A DNA stretch of 64,000 bases from contig SCHM01000001.1 of the NCBI GenBank assembly GCA_004123355.1, positions 2,038,001-2,102,000 on the forward strand. The letters are read 5' to 3'. Both the position numbers and the translations under genes were made by a program. Under the pieces are notes generated by a model that saw nothing but the letters and a program-made list of their open reading frames with translations, did no database searches and was not told the origin of the DNA. Below, in pieces: positions 36,350 through 48,400 of this stretch; position 1 is the stretch's first letter; the number at the start of each line of letters is the position of its first letter. This DNA is from Amphirosellinia nigrospora. Taxonomy: Eukaryota; Ascomycota; Sordariomycetes; Xylariales; Xylariaceae.

Positions 36350-37604
36350 TCACGGGGCAGTAAAGATCAAGAATCTCACCTCAATTGACTCTCTCGGTGG
36401 GACGGTTCCTACAGCTCCATTGATTGAAAATGCGGTATGAGCGCAGCCTGATTGTCGACCATTAGCATCATCTCCTTGCCTCTCTTGGATTTCGCATCTC
36501 GTTGGATTCTCGCACTCACACTTGGCTTCCACCTCGTCCGAAGAGTCGTGGATTTTGAACAGCAAAGCTTCATCTTTAGTTCTATAAAGAATCCATGTCA
36601 GTTGTGCTTAGAGCGCCCTAAAGTTTTTAAATGCTACTGCGCATGATCCTAGCTCAGAAACGCGTTTTTGTAGTGACTAAAACAATAGGAAAATGCCTTC
36701 AAGCATTACTCACTGCTCGCTCAAATAATACCACTTGTGCTCAGGCTTATGCACCATGTAGTAAGATTCTCCCGAGAACGACTCGCGATAATTGTCCGTC
36801 GCCACTAGGTCACCCGGGGCGACGCTTCTGGCGTCACACATGGCCAACGGACAGTCAAGGACTGGGTTCTGGATCGGCCGCCATACACTGTGCACACAGT
36901 TAGTCGCAACGCACCAAGCACATGCTATTATACGTCAGTAGAACTAAGTGCCGTTGACTTACTTGATGCAAGACCATCTATGCTTGAGGAGATGCTCAGC
37001 TTGGTCTCCCATCTGTTCGATGACTCTTTCCTTGGCCCGCGCGGGCGTTTGGTCTGCAGAGGACTGTGAGATAATGTATTCAACTAAAGCATATACCTCT
37101 GAAATCAGGTGACGTACCAACATGGACCCTTTCAAACGGTGCAATCCACTCTGTGAAATTCTTGAAAGCGATCTCGGCAGTCGGCGACACCTTGTCGCTC
37201 GTGCTTCGGAGCTATGATGCCAATTAGAACACCGCAAGAGTGTTAGAAGCTATGAATTGGAACTCACGCGATAGTCAAAGGCCACGACCTTCGTGGCTCC
37301 CGGCACGGCCTCGCGGATGAGTTCCTCGGCCAGGGGTAGGTATATCTTCTGTATGCTCTCCTCATCCCAGTTCATGGGAGGCAGAGGGTGCTTGCGAAAA
37401 GTAAAGCCATGGGTGTCCAACTCGAAAATCTCATTGGAGCCTCGCATATCAGCGATCTTTTGCTGGGGGCAAGGTCCAGGGTAAAGTTCATGTTAGGAAC
37501 CCCCTTAGGGGTTCAAGATTATAGTGGGTTGGCTTAGACTTAATGAAGGCATCATCCCACACGATGTGCCTGAGTCTTGTCATCTGGTCGATAGCGACAG
37601 CCAT
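36350..37604 (-). CDS. AsaB/GA4-desaturase-family non-haem oxygenase or desaturase
   Basis: The AsaB hydroxylase/desaturase family includes the gibberellin GA4 desaturase. Members act as Fe(II)- and probably 2-oxoglutarate-dependent desaturases or hydroxylases. Five exons: 37268-37604, 37118-37211, 36963-37053, 36714-36887 and 36350-36581. Family blocks appear in order: DMRG...FELDTHGFTFRKHP, then VHVDQTP (candidate HxD iron ligands, formed across an intron), then NVWRPIQNPVLDCPLAMCD, HKWYYLSEQ, and AHTAF...PPRESIEVR with the candidate third His and 2OG-binding Arg. One base is missing in each of two homopolymers of exon 1 (a G run near 37505 and a C run near 37468). With them the protein is 309 residues, in the family range. 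A TATA-like TTTATAAA lies just above the ATG. This enzyme type links the cluster to gibberellin-like chemistry. Confidence 0.8.
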
Positions 37605-37706
37605 GATTTGTATACTAAGTACAACGATCCCCGTTTATAAAGAACTTTGGTAATGATAATGATAATTGTGATTTGATCTTGTTGAACCCTGCTTGAAGCT
37701 TGGTTC

Positions 37707-38035
37707 TTAAAAGCTAACTGGCACTAGCGGTACCTTATGCATATTGCGCGGTGCGTCTCCCTGGGCACGAGCTCTGTCCGGGTTGTATTGGTAGTTGTGA
37801 AACTCACCTAAACCGAATGTCGACGCTCGGTGCGATCAGCTGAATCGGGTAGTGTGGTTGCAACTCGGTCCCCTGTAATAGGAAAGTCACCGGCTGTGCA
37901 TGGCGCGTCTAGCAACTTGGATATGCTATCTCGGCGCGGCTCAAAGCTTACAAACCATTTGTCTTCTTGAGGAAAATTCACGAGTTTGAACCCGCGACCA
38001 GAACGTGCGCGGTCCGGTAAGGATTTGGTGTCCAT
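37707..38035 (-). CDS. Short unknown protein or gene fragment
   Basis: I do not recognise it. An ATG at 38035 opens a charged sequence (FKLVNFPQEDKWFVSFEPRR). Downstream, in a second frame, is the protein-like block FLLQGTELQPHYPIQLIAPS, and in a third frame HNYQYNPDRARAQGDAPRN, ending at a stop at 37707-37709. With two frameshifts this would give about 110 residues. An alternative is a GTGAGT donor right after the second block. It lies between the AsaB-type gene, which has its own TATA-like element, and the divergent CYP59-like P450. The protein-like composition could also be chance. Confidence 0.3.
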
Positions 38036-38221
38036 GGATCGGGGCGAAATGGTGCCAAGTCTTCAGCAATCATCCGCGCATGTATTATGTCAGCAGCAGG
38101 AATAATGGTTGTCTGTTGAATTATCCTCGAAACAAAACTACCCTTCCAATCCCTATGGCCTATCTAAAACCGCGTTATTTTTTTTTTTTGGAGTTGTCTA
38201 GTCAGAGTCTAAGTGTGCACA

Positions 38222-40197
38222 ATGCAGCAGACGATTTTCAAGGCAATGATGGCCATATGGGCCCTTGTTTGGCGTGCTGTTGCTGCTTTCGCAGCGTATA
38301 GTCTCTCAAAGTTTCTTTACAGAACGTACGAAGTTAGATCGAGGCATAGGAAATTGGCGGCGCAAGGTATTGTGAGTTTTATCCCTCGAGGTCGAGATTT
38401 TTTGCATGTGCATGTTCCTAATGGTGAGCACCACAATAGCCTATGCTTCCGCACTCATGGCTATTTGGCCATCTACCGATCGTCGCACAGCTAAAGAACG
38501 ATATGCCGCCTGATATCAGCTTCATCCTATTTCACGGTTGGCTTGCCGCTAATGTCAAGAAATACTTCCCAAACCTCGACGAAGTTCCACCAGTGGTCTA
38601 TCTCGACATGTGGCCCTTTCTTCAAGACCCTGTTGTGGTAGTTTTTGACGCCACCTCTTCGGCGGACTTCATGGCGGCGAGAACCCTGCAAAAACACTCA
38701 ATAACGAGAAATTTTCTGAAACCTCTGAGCCAGAATCTTGACATCTTGTCGTCACATGGCGAGCTTTGGAAGAAGTGGCGCGGGGCTTTCAACCCCGGTT
38801 TCAGTCCACGGAATGTTGTAGCCATGATCCCCGAGCTCGTTGAGGAGATGCAAGCCTTTGCAGATAATCTAGAGAGGTATTCTGGCAAAGATGGTTCGTG
38901 GGGGCCCGTCTTTCAGCTTCAGGGTGAAACAATAGACTTAACCCTTGACGTAATTTTCCGAGCTTCTGTGTAAGTGCTACACTCAATTAATATGGCGAGT
39001 AGCGCGGGAATACTAACTATGGTCGTAGTGGAAAACGGCTAGGCGAGCAGGTAAGTGAAGATGGAAGTCCGCTTAAGCGAGCATTGCTGGACCAAGTCAA
39101 TCGGATGGAAGCCAGGGGCGATGTAGCTCGCTCGTTCTTAACGACGGACCTTTTACCGTGGAATAGGCTAGCATTCACTCGGAACAATGCGATTATGGAG
39201 AAAGAACTGTTGCCCGATGTTGAAAAGACGATGAGCACCGGCGGTTCTGAGTCGAAAAAGACGACACTTCTGAATCAGGCCCTCAAGGAGATCGAGGCAC
39301 AGACTGGCCAGAAAGCTCTAACCGTATCGTCGCTAGACCAGGCTTCCTACAAATCCATTATGAGCAACTTGAAGATCCTTCTACTTGCTGGCTTTGAGAC
39401 CACTTCTGGCCTTATATGCTGGGTTTTCAAGGAGCTCCAAGATAACCCCGAATGGATGGAAAAGATTCGTGCCGAACATGACGAGATCCTCGGCCCAGAC
39501 CCTAACCAAGCAACTATAGTTCTCAAGAAATCTCCACATCTGCTGAACTCGCTCCCTTACACACACGCAGTGGTAAAAGAAGTCTTGAGGATGTATCCTC
39601 TTACATTTGCTATAAGACAAGGGACGCCTGGTAAGTTCACTCGAATCCAGTCCCTTTTGACTGTTGTTTGTAAACTTCTGAAACATCGCTAATACCAAGT
39701 CAGATTACTTCCTTACCGTGCCGGGCTCGCCCATGAAATACCCCACTGATGGATTTGGAGTTTGGGACGCAATCGGATGGACACAGCGCAACCCAGCCCT
39801 CTGGCCACAGCCAGATAAGTTCCTTCCTGAAAGGTGGTTGGTCTCTCATGGCCATCCCCTACATCCTCGCAAAGATGCTTTCCGCACTTTTGGGTTGGGT
39901 CAGAGGAACTGTATCGGCCAGGAGTTGGCTGTCGTGGAAGCTAGGCTGGCCCTTATCCTATGCGCTCGGAAGTTTGACATTGCAGAAGCCTGGGATAAGT
40001 GGGATGCGAAGTAGTAAGCTCACCCCTCATTCTTTTCACCACACCAATCCATAATGTGTACAGTGATGTTAACTGTTGGCTTTTTTAGTCCAAATAATCC
40101 GCAATACACTGTCAAGGGGCAGCGACTATACCCAGCTGGAAATGGAACAATGCACCCCAAGGACAAAATGCCCGTTCATGTAAGACTAAGAAAGTAG
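38222..40197 (+). CDS. Cytochrome P450, CYP59-like (StcS/AflN-type), intact
   Basis: This is a microsomal haem monooxygenase. Five exons: 38222-38371, 38440-38969, 39029-39630, 39704-40010 and 40089-40197, total 565 residues, with no frameshift. An N-terminal membrane helix is followed by a second-exon start PMLPHSWLFGH. The segment FNPGFSPRNVVAMIPELVEE is characteristic of the CYP59/StcS-type group, where the enzymes oxidise polyketide or other secondary metabolites. The I-helix is LAGFETTSG, the ExxR is EVLR, the PERF-like motif is LPERWL, and the haem site is FGLGQRNCIGQ. The tail ends in HPKDKMPVHVRLRK. It differs in family from the other two P450s of the cluster, so it probably performs a later, distinct oxidation. 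It is tail-to-tail with the next P450. Confidence 0.85.
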
Positions 40198-41054
40198 AGA
40201 AGCGTTTGCAGGCTCTGAGATTGTCACTTAAGATTCGACTTCCTGGGTCGTCGCGCTTTATTCAGGCGACCTGCAACGACGTCACAAATACTGTGCGGTG
40301 GTATGATCTCGCGGGATTTCACTTGGAATGTAAACAGCATAGATTAGCTGAAGAGTTATAGAAAGCTATCGCGCCGGCGATACTTCGCCACTATAACTCA
40401 AGATCATGCGTCATAGTGTTATATAACAACGACTATATATGGCTCCTCGTATCGATTTTTGCATATTCGTATACAGAAACTTCCTTGTGTTTTCTCTAAA
40501 ATAACTATAGACCGCAATGTGCTGTTAATTTGCAAACCTCACCCATTATTGCGTGTAATTGAGACCCGCAGAAAATCTTAAATCAAGTGACAGAAAAAGA
40601 ATCAGCTAACTGCAAGGTTGCAGCTTGTAATAACGATAGATAATGCTGTTACCCGGCATATAGATGACTATAGCTGGAGGTTGTTTGTGATAAAACACCA
40701 CATGCTTATTTATATTCATTCTCTGAAACTCATATAGCTAAGTAAGTAAGTCATGATTCTGGTTACTAAAAACGAGGAGAGTAAATATTTAGCTTGTAGA
40801 TAGTTTAAGACGAAATCAGGGGTCCTTTAAGATAAAGTTTTAAACCTTGAAATACTAGTAATCATCTCTAAATGAAGCAAACTTCCCAATTTCAATCCAT
40901 TCGTTCATTCATCCAAGAACTCGCATGACCGTCCCCCAATTCAAACCCCCACCTTTCTATCCATCCCTCTTAACACCTTCAGTCAAGAAATAGGCGGCAA
41001 TATCTCGACAGGTGTGAAATCGGAACCACCACATTCTTCATGCATTGATATAGC
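40198..41054. other. Convergent intergenic region between two P450 genes
   Basis: 857 bp of AT-rich sequence without a coding frame or recognisable repeat. Confidence 0.5.
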
Positions 41055-42817
41055 TTACAGGTCCCATTCTTCGAGGCCAGCACCGACGGAAAGCATACGC
41101 TCGACGTCGGGTTCCATGTCGGTCCTCTCGCGCATGAGAATCATGATGCTCGGATCCGGAAAGATATTCTCATCAGCGGAAAAGTTCTTCGGGCGGCCCT
41201 TGGCTGCCTGCTCGGCTGTGTACTTGAAGTCGTAACGCAGCAGCATGTGAGCAAACATGAGCTTAATGACCATCGCGGCGAAGAATCGGCCGGGGCAGCC
41301 ATAGCGACCGGCACCGAAGTGCAAACTGCTGGTACTAATGGTGGCCAGGTCGTGGCGGTTCTTGTGCTCCGAGTCGTCAGGCGCATTGGAGAATCGGAAT
41401 GGGTCGAACGCCTGAGCGCGCGCCGCCTGGGACGATGTCGTCATCCATCAGGATGGGCTCAGCTGCGAAGCAGAGGTGGGTTCCGACAGGGAGATGCGTG
41501 CCATCCTCGAGTGTGTAGGGTTGTCTCAGGTAGCGGTTGAATGACATAAGACTGGCTGGGCTCCATCGCTGCGTCTCCTTAATAAAGCTATCAAGCTTAC
41601 GCAGCTTGCTCAGCGTGTTGCGTTGCCAGCCACCGTCAGCCCGTAACACCTCAATAAGTTCCTCGCGCAAAGGCTTAATGTACTCAGGGTGTGCGCAGAG
41701 ATCGTACATGGCATGGGTGGTAGCCATGCTTGTGGTGTGAAGGGCGGCAAGATTTACAACTAGTTGACGCAGTGCCAGGTTGTTAGGGTCGGTCTCCCAG
41801 CCCTCGGCATCATCCATCATCCACTGTAGTAGATCATGTGGCTTGACATAATCCAAGTCATTTTCCTCTTTCTCACGTCTAGCTCGTACAGCCGGGCCGA
41901 TGATACGCTCCGCAGTTTTGATATCTCTATTGGCTCTCCACCAAGATGGAAGAAGGCGTGAAATAAATGGATGTAGGAACGGCGGGAACATGCGTAGCGT
42001 GATGACGGCAGTTCCGACATTTACATCGTATTCGAGGCTGACTTTAATCCATTCCGGGTCGCGGCACAGCTCTGGGCCGACGAACACGCGCCCTGTCACG
42101 CGAGCGACAACAAGTGAGAGATACTCAAACATGGGACCGGAACCCATTTTCCTTAGAATAAAGTTTCGTTAGTTATGGATAACTCTATTTACCACATGGA
42201 TCGGCCACATACCTTTGCACGCAGGTGTCTCAACCTCGAGCGCATTATCCAATTCGTGCTTAACCATTGGAATTGTGGCGACAAGATTCGGTGTCAATTT
42301 ATGCTGAATTTGGCGAAAATGCAAGTCGCTCTTCATGATAATATCAGCAGTGGAGTAGGCGCCTGCCATATTTTTAATCTGGCCAATACTGGAACTGCTG
42401 TGTGAGTCTGGCAGATTTCCGATCTCGGCCAAGTATCTTGGGTTCATAACGAGAACATTTGAGTCGTTCCGAACAATATTGAACATGCTGTTTTTGTACT
42501 GGAAAGATTTCATAGTATCAGCGTCGCGAATTCAAGTTATTAGTGATTTCTACTGGGAGTAATTATAAGCTCACTTTTTGATAGCCCTCATAGAGCACCT
42601 TTCTCGCATTGAAAGAGTAGGTCAGTCTGGCAAGCCACTCGAAGCTGAGCAGACCTTCTTTGCCAACCACTGGGGCTTCGACATGGTAAGGAAACTTGAG
42701 GGCGGAGTTGAAAAAGTAAATGGCTAAAATGCTTCCAATTATCGCTATCAAGGTACCTCGCTGGGCTCCCAAGTCCCCCAGGTCTAAGGTTGAGGCTGTT
42801 TGTGTGATGTTCTCCAT
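41055..42817 (-). CDS. Second cytochrome P450 of CYP503/CYP68 type
   Basis: This is a microsomal haem monooxygenase related to the fungal diterpene oxidases; it is a paralogue-like companion of the P450 at 31.3-33.2 kb. Three exons: 42575-42817, 42213-42498 and 41055-42151. It has an N-terminal membrane helix, IMKSDLHFRQIQHKLTPNLV, and FVGPELCRDPEWIKVSLEYD. The I-helix is AALHTTSMAT with the same HTTS signature, ExxR is ETQR, and the haem site is FGAGRYGCPGRFF. The tail has FSADENIFPDPS. One C is missing at 42133-42135 at the start of exon 3. A second shift lies in an alternating GCGCGC stretch at 41411-41430, just before FDPFRFS. With both resolved the protein is about 541 residues. I chose the ATG at 42817 because the in-frame codon above it is TTG. 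Confidence 0.85.
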
Positions 42818-43804
42818 GGCTAAGGGTGATGATCTGTTGTTCTGTGACAAAGAATCGAATCTGGATAGAACTCGAGGGTAGATAAGTTTAATATTAACTT
42901 AGTATATAGATTAAATGTAACTAGAAACTCCAATGTGCTTATTACATGGTTACCTATCTACATTCTAGGCCCGGGCAGCACGGTCGCCGCATCCATGAGA
43001 ACCCCTTGTGTGGTTCATCGGGTTACCATAGACAAGGGTAGTCCCGCCATGATCTGCCCTAGGATGTTCATTCGGGTGCTACCTACATCTAGTCTAGTCG
43101 CAGATACCTAAGCGCCCGTAGTGTAATTCTTAGCCCGGACTTCCTATCTAGGCGGTTTTCTTGATTAGTATAGTGGGCATGTCGCGCTTGATTAGGGGAG
43201 GTAAAGAAATATTTCGGTCGCACTACCAAGACAAGCACGGGCGTCTCTATCTAGGAACGGTGGGCACCACTTCACATCGAACGAGTATTCTGCAACCCCG
43301 CAGCACATGCATTGTAGCGAGCTCTAGACTCTACTATGGGCAATGCTGCCGATTATGGATAATCGTTTGAGGTTCTATGTACACAGTTGGATTGAGACAT
43401 GCGCGAATTTGCTGCTACTGATAGCGTATACAAGTGACATACAATGAATGCGATGTTGTTTTGCACATTCGCCGCTGATGAAGTAACATGCGATAGCTTG
43501 TCAGAAGGGGGGAGAGGCGAAAATGGAATCACGATCAGATCTGACGATTTCGAATATGTGGGCTTGTAATCATTCTTACAGATATGATGTGGCTTTGAAC
43601 AACGATCTTAACACTGTCCACAACACAATGCCACTAAGTGTTCATGTTGAAAGCCCTCGGACCTTAATCAGGTCTCGTTCCTAATAATAGGTTTAAAAAC
43701 ATAACGGGAGGTTCTTGGTTGGTAATTCTTCGTTATGATTCAATTGTTTGTCTGAAAGTGATTAGACGGTACTATTATCTAGATACAAGCTCTCCGCGGC
43801 TTAA
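42818..43804. other. Intergenic region between P450 promoter and AKR 3' end
   Basis: 987 bp with no credible gene. A 69-codon frame at 43161-43370 has no support. The first part should hold the P450 promoter. Confidence 0.5.
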
Positions 43805-44882
43805 TTATTGCCCCGATAGTGTCTCCCAAGCTTTTTCGATCGCAGCGACGATTTCATCAGGAAGTGGTCCCTTTCGAATCGCCGCGACATTCTCCTCGAG
43901 ATAGTGCGGCTTACTCGCGCCGAGAATGATTCCGTCCTCCGGGCGAAGCTGCGAATGGTAACAGATCCAACGCAGGCCGGCCTCAATCTTGGTGACGCCC
44001 GCCGGCTCCAATACTGAGGTAAGGTAGTTGACAGCGTCATGTAGCTCTTTCTTGTCATACTGCATCTTGGAAAAGGTTCCGATCATGTTGTCCTTGGCGA
44101 ATCGTGTACCTTGGATGTCGCCGGAGGTCAACTTGCCGGACAGCATGCCACCTGCGACGGGACTATTGAAGTAAATTGTATTAGTAACGAGTTAAGGTAG
44201 GTTTTAGAAATCGTCACTTACCTGTGCGCATCAAATCTTATACCATGCTTCCGCAACTCCGGGAATAACTTCTCGTGGCCGCGGCTAAGGAGGTTGTAGT
44301 TACCTTGGTATACAGTGGGCTTGACGTATCCTTCGCGCTCACAGACCTCGATGAATTGAGTGAGCATCTCTAGGGGGAAATTGGAAACACCGAGCTACAT
44401 CACGGCAACTGCGTCAGTTATGCGGCCCTTAGACCGAATAGTAAATGATAAATATGTACCTTGTCAAAGAGCCCTTGCTTATGCAATGAGTCGAGGGCGG
44501 CGGCCTGGTCCTTGATGGGGGTGGTATAGTCGGGAGCATGGCAATGGAGCACACCGATCTTCTGGGTGCTGTCGAGCCGCAGACGTTCGCGGCTCCCGGA
44601 CAACGAATCTGCGATCTTGGCGGGCTCTAGAGTGCCATTGGCTTCTTTGCTCAAGACCAGAATCTTGGTGCCAATGATAAAGCCCTGTGAGACTGCGCCC
44701 AATTGGCCGAGGAGTCTCTCAGATTCCCCCTTGTTTGGGACGGGATACAGCGCGGCCGTGTCAATCTCGTGGATACCGAGCGATTGGAGCAAGTTGAGGA
44801 GGTCTTTCACGGATTCTGCCGTCTTATAGTCTTCTCCAATAACGGAACCGCCAAACATCAATCGGGGGTGCGTAGGAGCCAT
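43805..44882 (-). CDS. Aldo-keto reductase, AKR7 (aflatoxin-aldehyde reductase) type, intact
   Basis: This is an NADPH-dependent cytosolic reductase of aldehydes or ketones. Three exons: 44460-44882, 44222-44394 and 43805-44162, giving 317 residues with no frameshift, the usual family length. The N-terminal barrel strand is followed by HEIDTAALY. The catalytic tetrad can be placed as Asp41, Tyr46, Lys73 (GTK) and His115 (LHCH). Exon 2 begins LGVSNFPLEM, the conserved GVSNF motif, and contains QGNYNLLSR. The end of exon 2 and start of exon 3 give RFDAHSPVAGGMLSGK, and near the C-terminus GIILGASKP forms the cofactor-binding site. It is divergent from the diterpene cyclase across about 0.6 kb. 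In the cluster it could reduce a P450-derived aldehyde or ketone; that role is inferred from position only. Confidence 0.9.
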
Positions 44883-45481
44883 GATGATTAAATCGTGTGA
44901 GGTTTAATTGAATTGAATGATTTCTCGTGATGCTAAGCAGAATAAAAAAACAAAGAAGAGTTCGGGTCAGGGCATGGCGGTAGAGGAAAACCGGTTTACA
45001 AGAAATTTGTTACAGTAGCTCTGTGATTTCTCAGCTGCGGGGTTTTCTATGTTTAGTTAATGCAAGCATCTCGCTCTTCGAGAAGTGAGGGGAAAGCGGA
45101 ATACTACGGAGCAAAGCGGCTGGTGCACGGGCACGCAGCATTCGGCCTCGCTCAAAATAGATGAGCACCGAAAAGGCAGTGGCAGACGGAAGCCAACAGG
45201 CCAATCATGTTCGGGTATTTTTGCTGTTATATCTAACCTTCGGGGCGAATGCTAATGTTTGGGGCCGTAACGTAACTGTCTAGGAACACGCCGCGAGGTT
45301 GTCCACGACCTAATCAGGGGCAACATACGCAACGATATTGATCTCGATGTAGATCGCCCAAACTGAGGAAGTCATGGGATATAGCAACCAATAACAACAT
45401 TTATCGACTTCTGTGTCTTTATAACCGCAGCCTTAAACTCATCCTTGGCCCTAGATAGAGTGATGGATACGCCTTTGCCCT
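44883..45481. promoter_or_regulatory. Bidirectional promoter of AKR and diterpene cyclase
   Basis: The 599 bp lie between divergent ATGs. A TATA-like TTTATAAC at 45418-45425 is about 60 bp above the cyclase start. No coding frame is present. I see no regulator site that I can name. Confidence 0.6.
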
Positions 45482-48400
45482 ATGTTCAAAGTGGCGTGTC
45501 CAATGATGCCCGCAATGGAATCGAAACAACAATCGGAGACGAACGTGCTTGCTAGTTACAACGCTGCAGCCGTCTCGCTTATCAGGCGTGCTGCGGAGGG
45601 TTACGATAAAACCTACGGTGCTGGCTTCATGAGTTGTACAATTTACGACACGGCCTGGGTATCCCTAATTACAAAGCCACTCGATGGCAGCGGCAAAAAG
45701 AAGTGGCTTTTTCCACAATGCTTCGCCCACATACTAGCTACTCAATCGGAAGACGGCAGTTGGGGCTACAGTGGAGGGTCCCAGATGGATGGCATCCTGA
45801 ATACGGCAGTTTCACTCTTGTCTCTTAAACGACATCTTGCAGAGCCGCTCAATATTTCATATCATCATGACCTCGAGAGGCGTATTGAGAAAGCAACAAC
45901 ATCATTACGTTCGCGACTTGCAGCATGGGACTTTGAGGCAACAAGCCATGTTGGTTTCGAGATTATCCTTCCTGCTCTTCTGCGATATCTTCAGGAAGAG
46001 GATAATACGGTAGCCTTTGACTTCGAAGTCAGAGACCGGCTAGAGATACTCAATTCTTTTCAATTATCTCAGTTACAGCCTGAATATCTATATAATCAGA
46101 CCAAATCAAGCTTTCTATGCTCGCTTGAGGGTTTGATAGGGCTCGTCGACTTTGATAAACTATCTCACCATAAATGCCACGGCTCTATGATGGCCTCTCC
46201 CTCATCAACTGCCGCATACCTGATGAACGTGTCATTGTGGGATGACGAAGCAGAGCAATATCTGACACATGTTATTGCACGCGGAACTGGTCAAGGCAGT
46301 GGCGGCGTACCGAGCGTCTATCCTTCAACACAATTCGAATACACATGGGTTCGTGTTCCATGAGTCTTATAAAACATGGAAACTGCTAAAAATCAAATGG
46401 TCAGATTCTATCAAGCCTCTCTCGGGCCGGATTTCCATTGTCTGACCTCGAGTGCCCTGAGCTCCACGCAATGACCCAAGTACTACGTGACGCCTTCGAA
46501 ACGGGGATGGGGTCATTGGCTTTGGTATGCTCTTTGGCTGTGTTCCCACTTCAACAGCTAGATGCTGATATGCAACATAGCTCAAAATCTCGAAGCCGAT
46601 CTAGATGATACGGCGCAAGGGATTCTATCAATGGCCTACCTTGGCAAACCCGTTGGGGTGGAAAAGATGGTAAAGAAGTTCGAAACAGAAAGTCATTTCC
46701 GCACCTATGCGACAGAGCAAGACCCTAGTTTGAGTGCCAACTGCCACGCTCTTCGAGCGATTCTATGTCAACCCGATATCTCTCAATACACATCGCACAT
46801 ACAAAAGTGTGAGGCTTATCTGCGACAATTGGTGGAACTCAGATGCGGGAATAGTCAAGGATAAATGGGTAAGTAGAGAGCGCCATTGACCTTAGATGGC
46901 CCGAAACATATACGCATTGCCTTCTGACAACGACCTCCAGAATTCTAGCCCTCACTACTCATCCCTAGTGTTGGTTGAGGCGATGGTAGACCTATTGGTA
47001 CTAATTGACAGCGGAAGCCTAGTTGGTCTTCTTGGCCAAGATCTGGAATCGCGCGTGCTCGTTGCCACCTTTCAGGCTTGTCTATGGACACTTTTAAAAC
47101 AGGAAGACAATGGCTCGTGGAACTCTTCCATCGAGGAGTCAGCCTACGGGGTCCTCATACTCTCCGAAGCGCGTCGAGTCGCGATGTTTACGGACCTCGA
47201 AGCACCACTTGTATCAGCGTTGGAACGGGGACTGGCTTATCTGCGCTCGTTCCAGGTTTCCGCCCCTGCCCCTCTCTGGATAGACAAAGTCACTTCCTCC
47301 TCGGTGGTAATCAGGAACAGCTACGTCCTAGCCGCACTGCGTAGAGGCGCTGCGTCGCCGCCCGAGCAGAAGGTCGCAGCCAGTATCTTCAATGGTAGCC
47401 GAGCAGTTCGCGGGCGCAAACATGTCAAACTGCTCAAAATGACGCCCCTATTTTCACAGCTCCCAGAATGGCAGATCCAGGCGTCCATGATAGAGTCTGT
47501 GCTGTTCCAGCCTATGCTCTACGCCCGGCGACTGGACATCTTCCCGCGAAAGAACATGGAGGACGACAACAAGTATTTCGACATCATCCCATTCACATGG
47601 ACCAGTTGCAACAACCGTCAACGCGCCTTCGCCCCAGCCACGTTTTTATACGAGATGATGGTCATCTCGTTTCTCAATTATCAGGCAGATGAGTTCATGG
47701 AGGTCTGCGCAGGGACGGTATTCCAAGGGCGAACGGACTCCCTGCGCCAGCTCGTCGACAAGGCCTTCCTACTCGACCTCAACAGCTGCCAGGACCTGGT
47801 GCTCGGCGGTGTTGGCGTCGGCGACGTCGACCACGCGAGCTACACTGAAGTATTGATCCCGTTAATAAAATTCATCTCGTACGTGTCAAACCACCCATAC
47901 ATCCTAGAATCAAGCAGCTGGGACCGGGAGAGCATGAAGCGGGAGTTGCGGACGTTCCTACACGCACACGTGACGCAGCTCGAGGATAATACTCGTTTTC
48001 AGCGTCAATCGCGACAGCAAGAGCAACACAAATACTACGAGTCCAGCACTGACAGCTTCTTTCACTGGGTACGGACCACGTCGGCGGACCATACATCGTG
48101 TCCATATAGCTTCTCGTTCGTGGGTGTCTAATGAGCGCCCGGCTCCTAAACGGGCGCGACTGTTTCCCAACCGTACACGAGAAATACCTCGCGGCGGTGG
48201 CCTGTCGACATCTGGCTACGATGTGCCGGATGTACAACGACTACGGGTCCATTGGGCGGGACGCGTCAGAGGGGAACCTGAACTCCATCAACTTCCCCGA
48301 GTATAACCACCCGGCAGCGGTGACGGCGTAGATGTGCAGAAGCGCGCTCTCTTCGAGCTCGCTGAATACGAGCGCGCATGCCTCGATGACTCTATACGTC

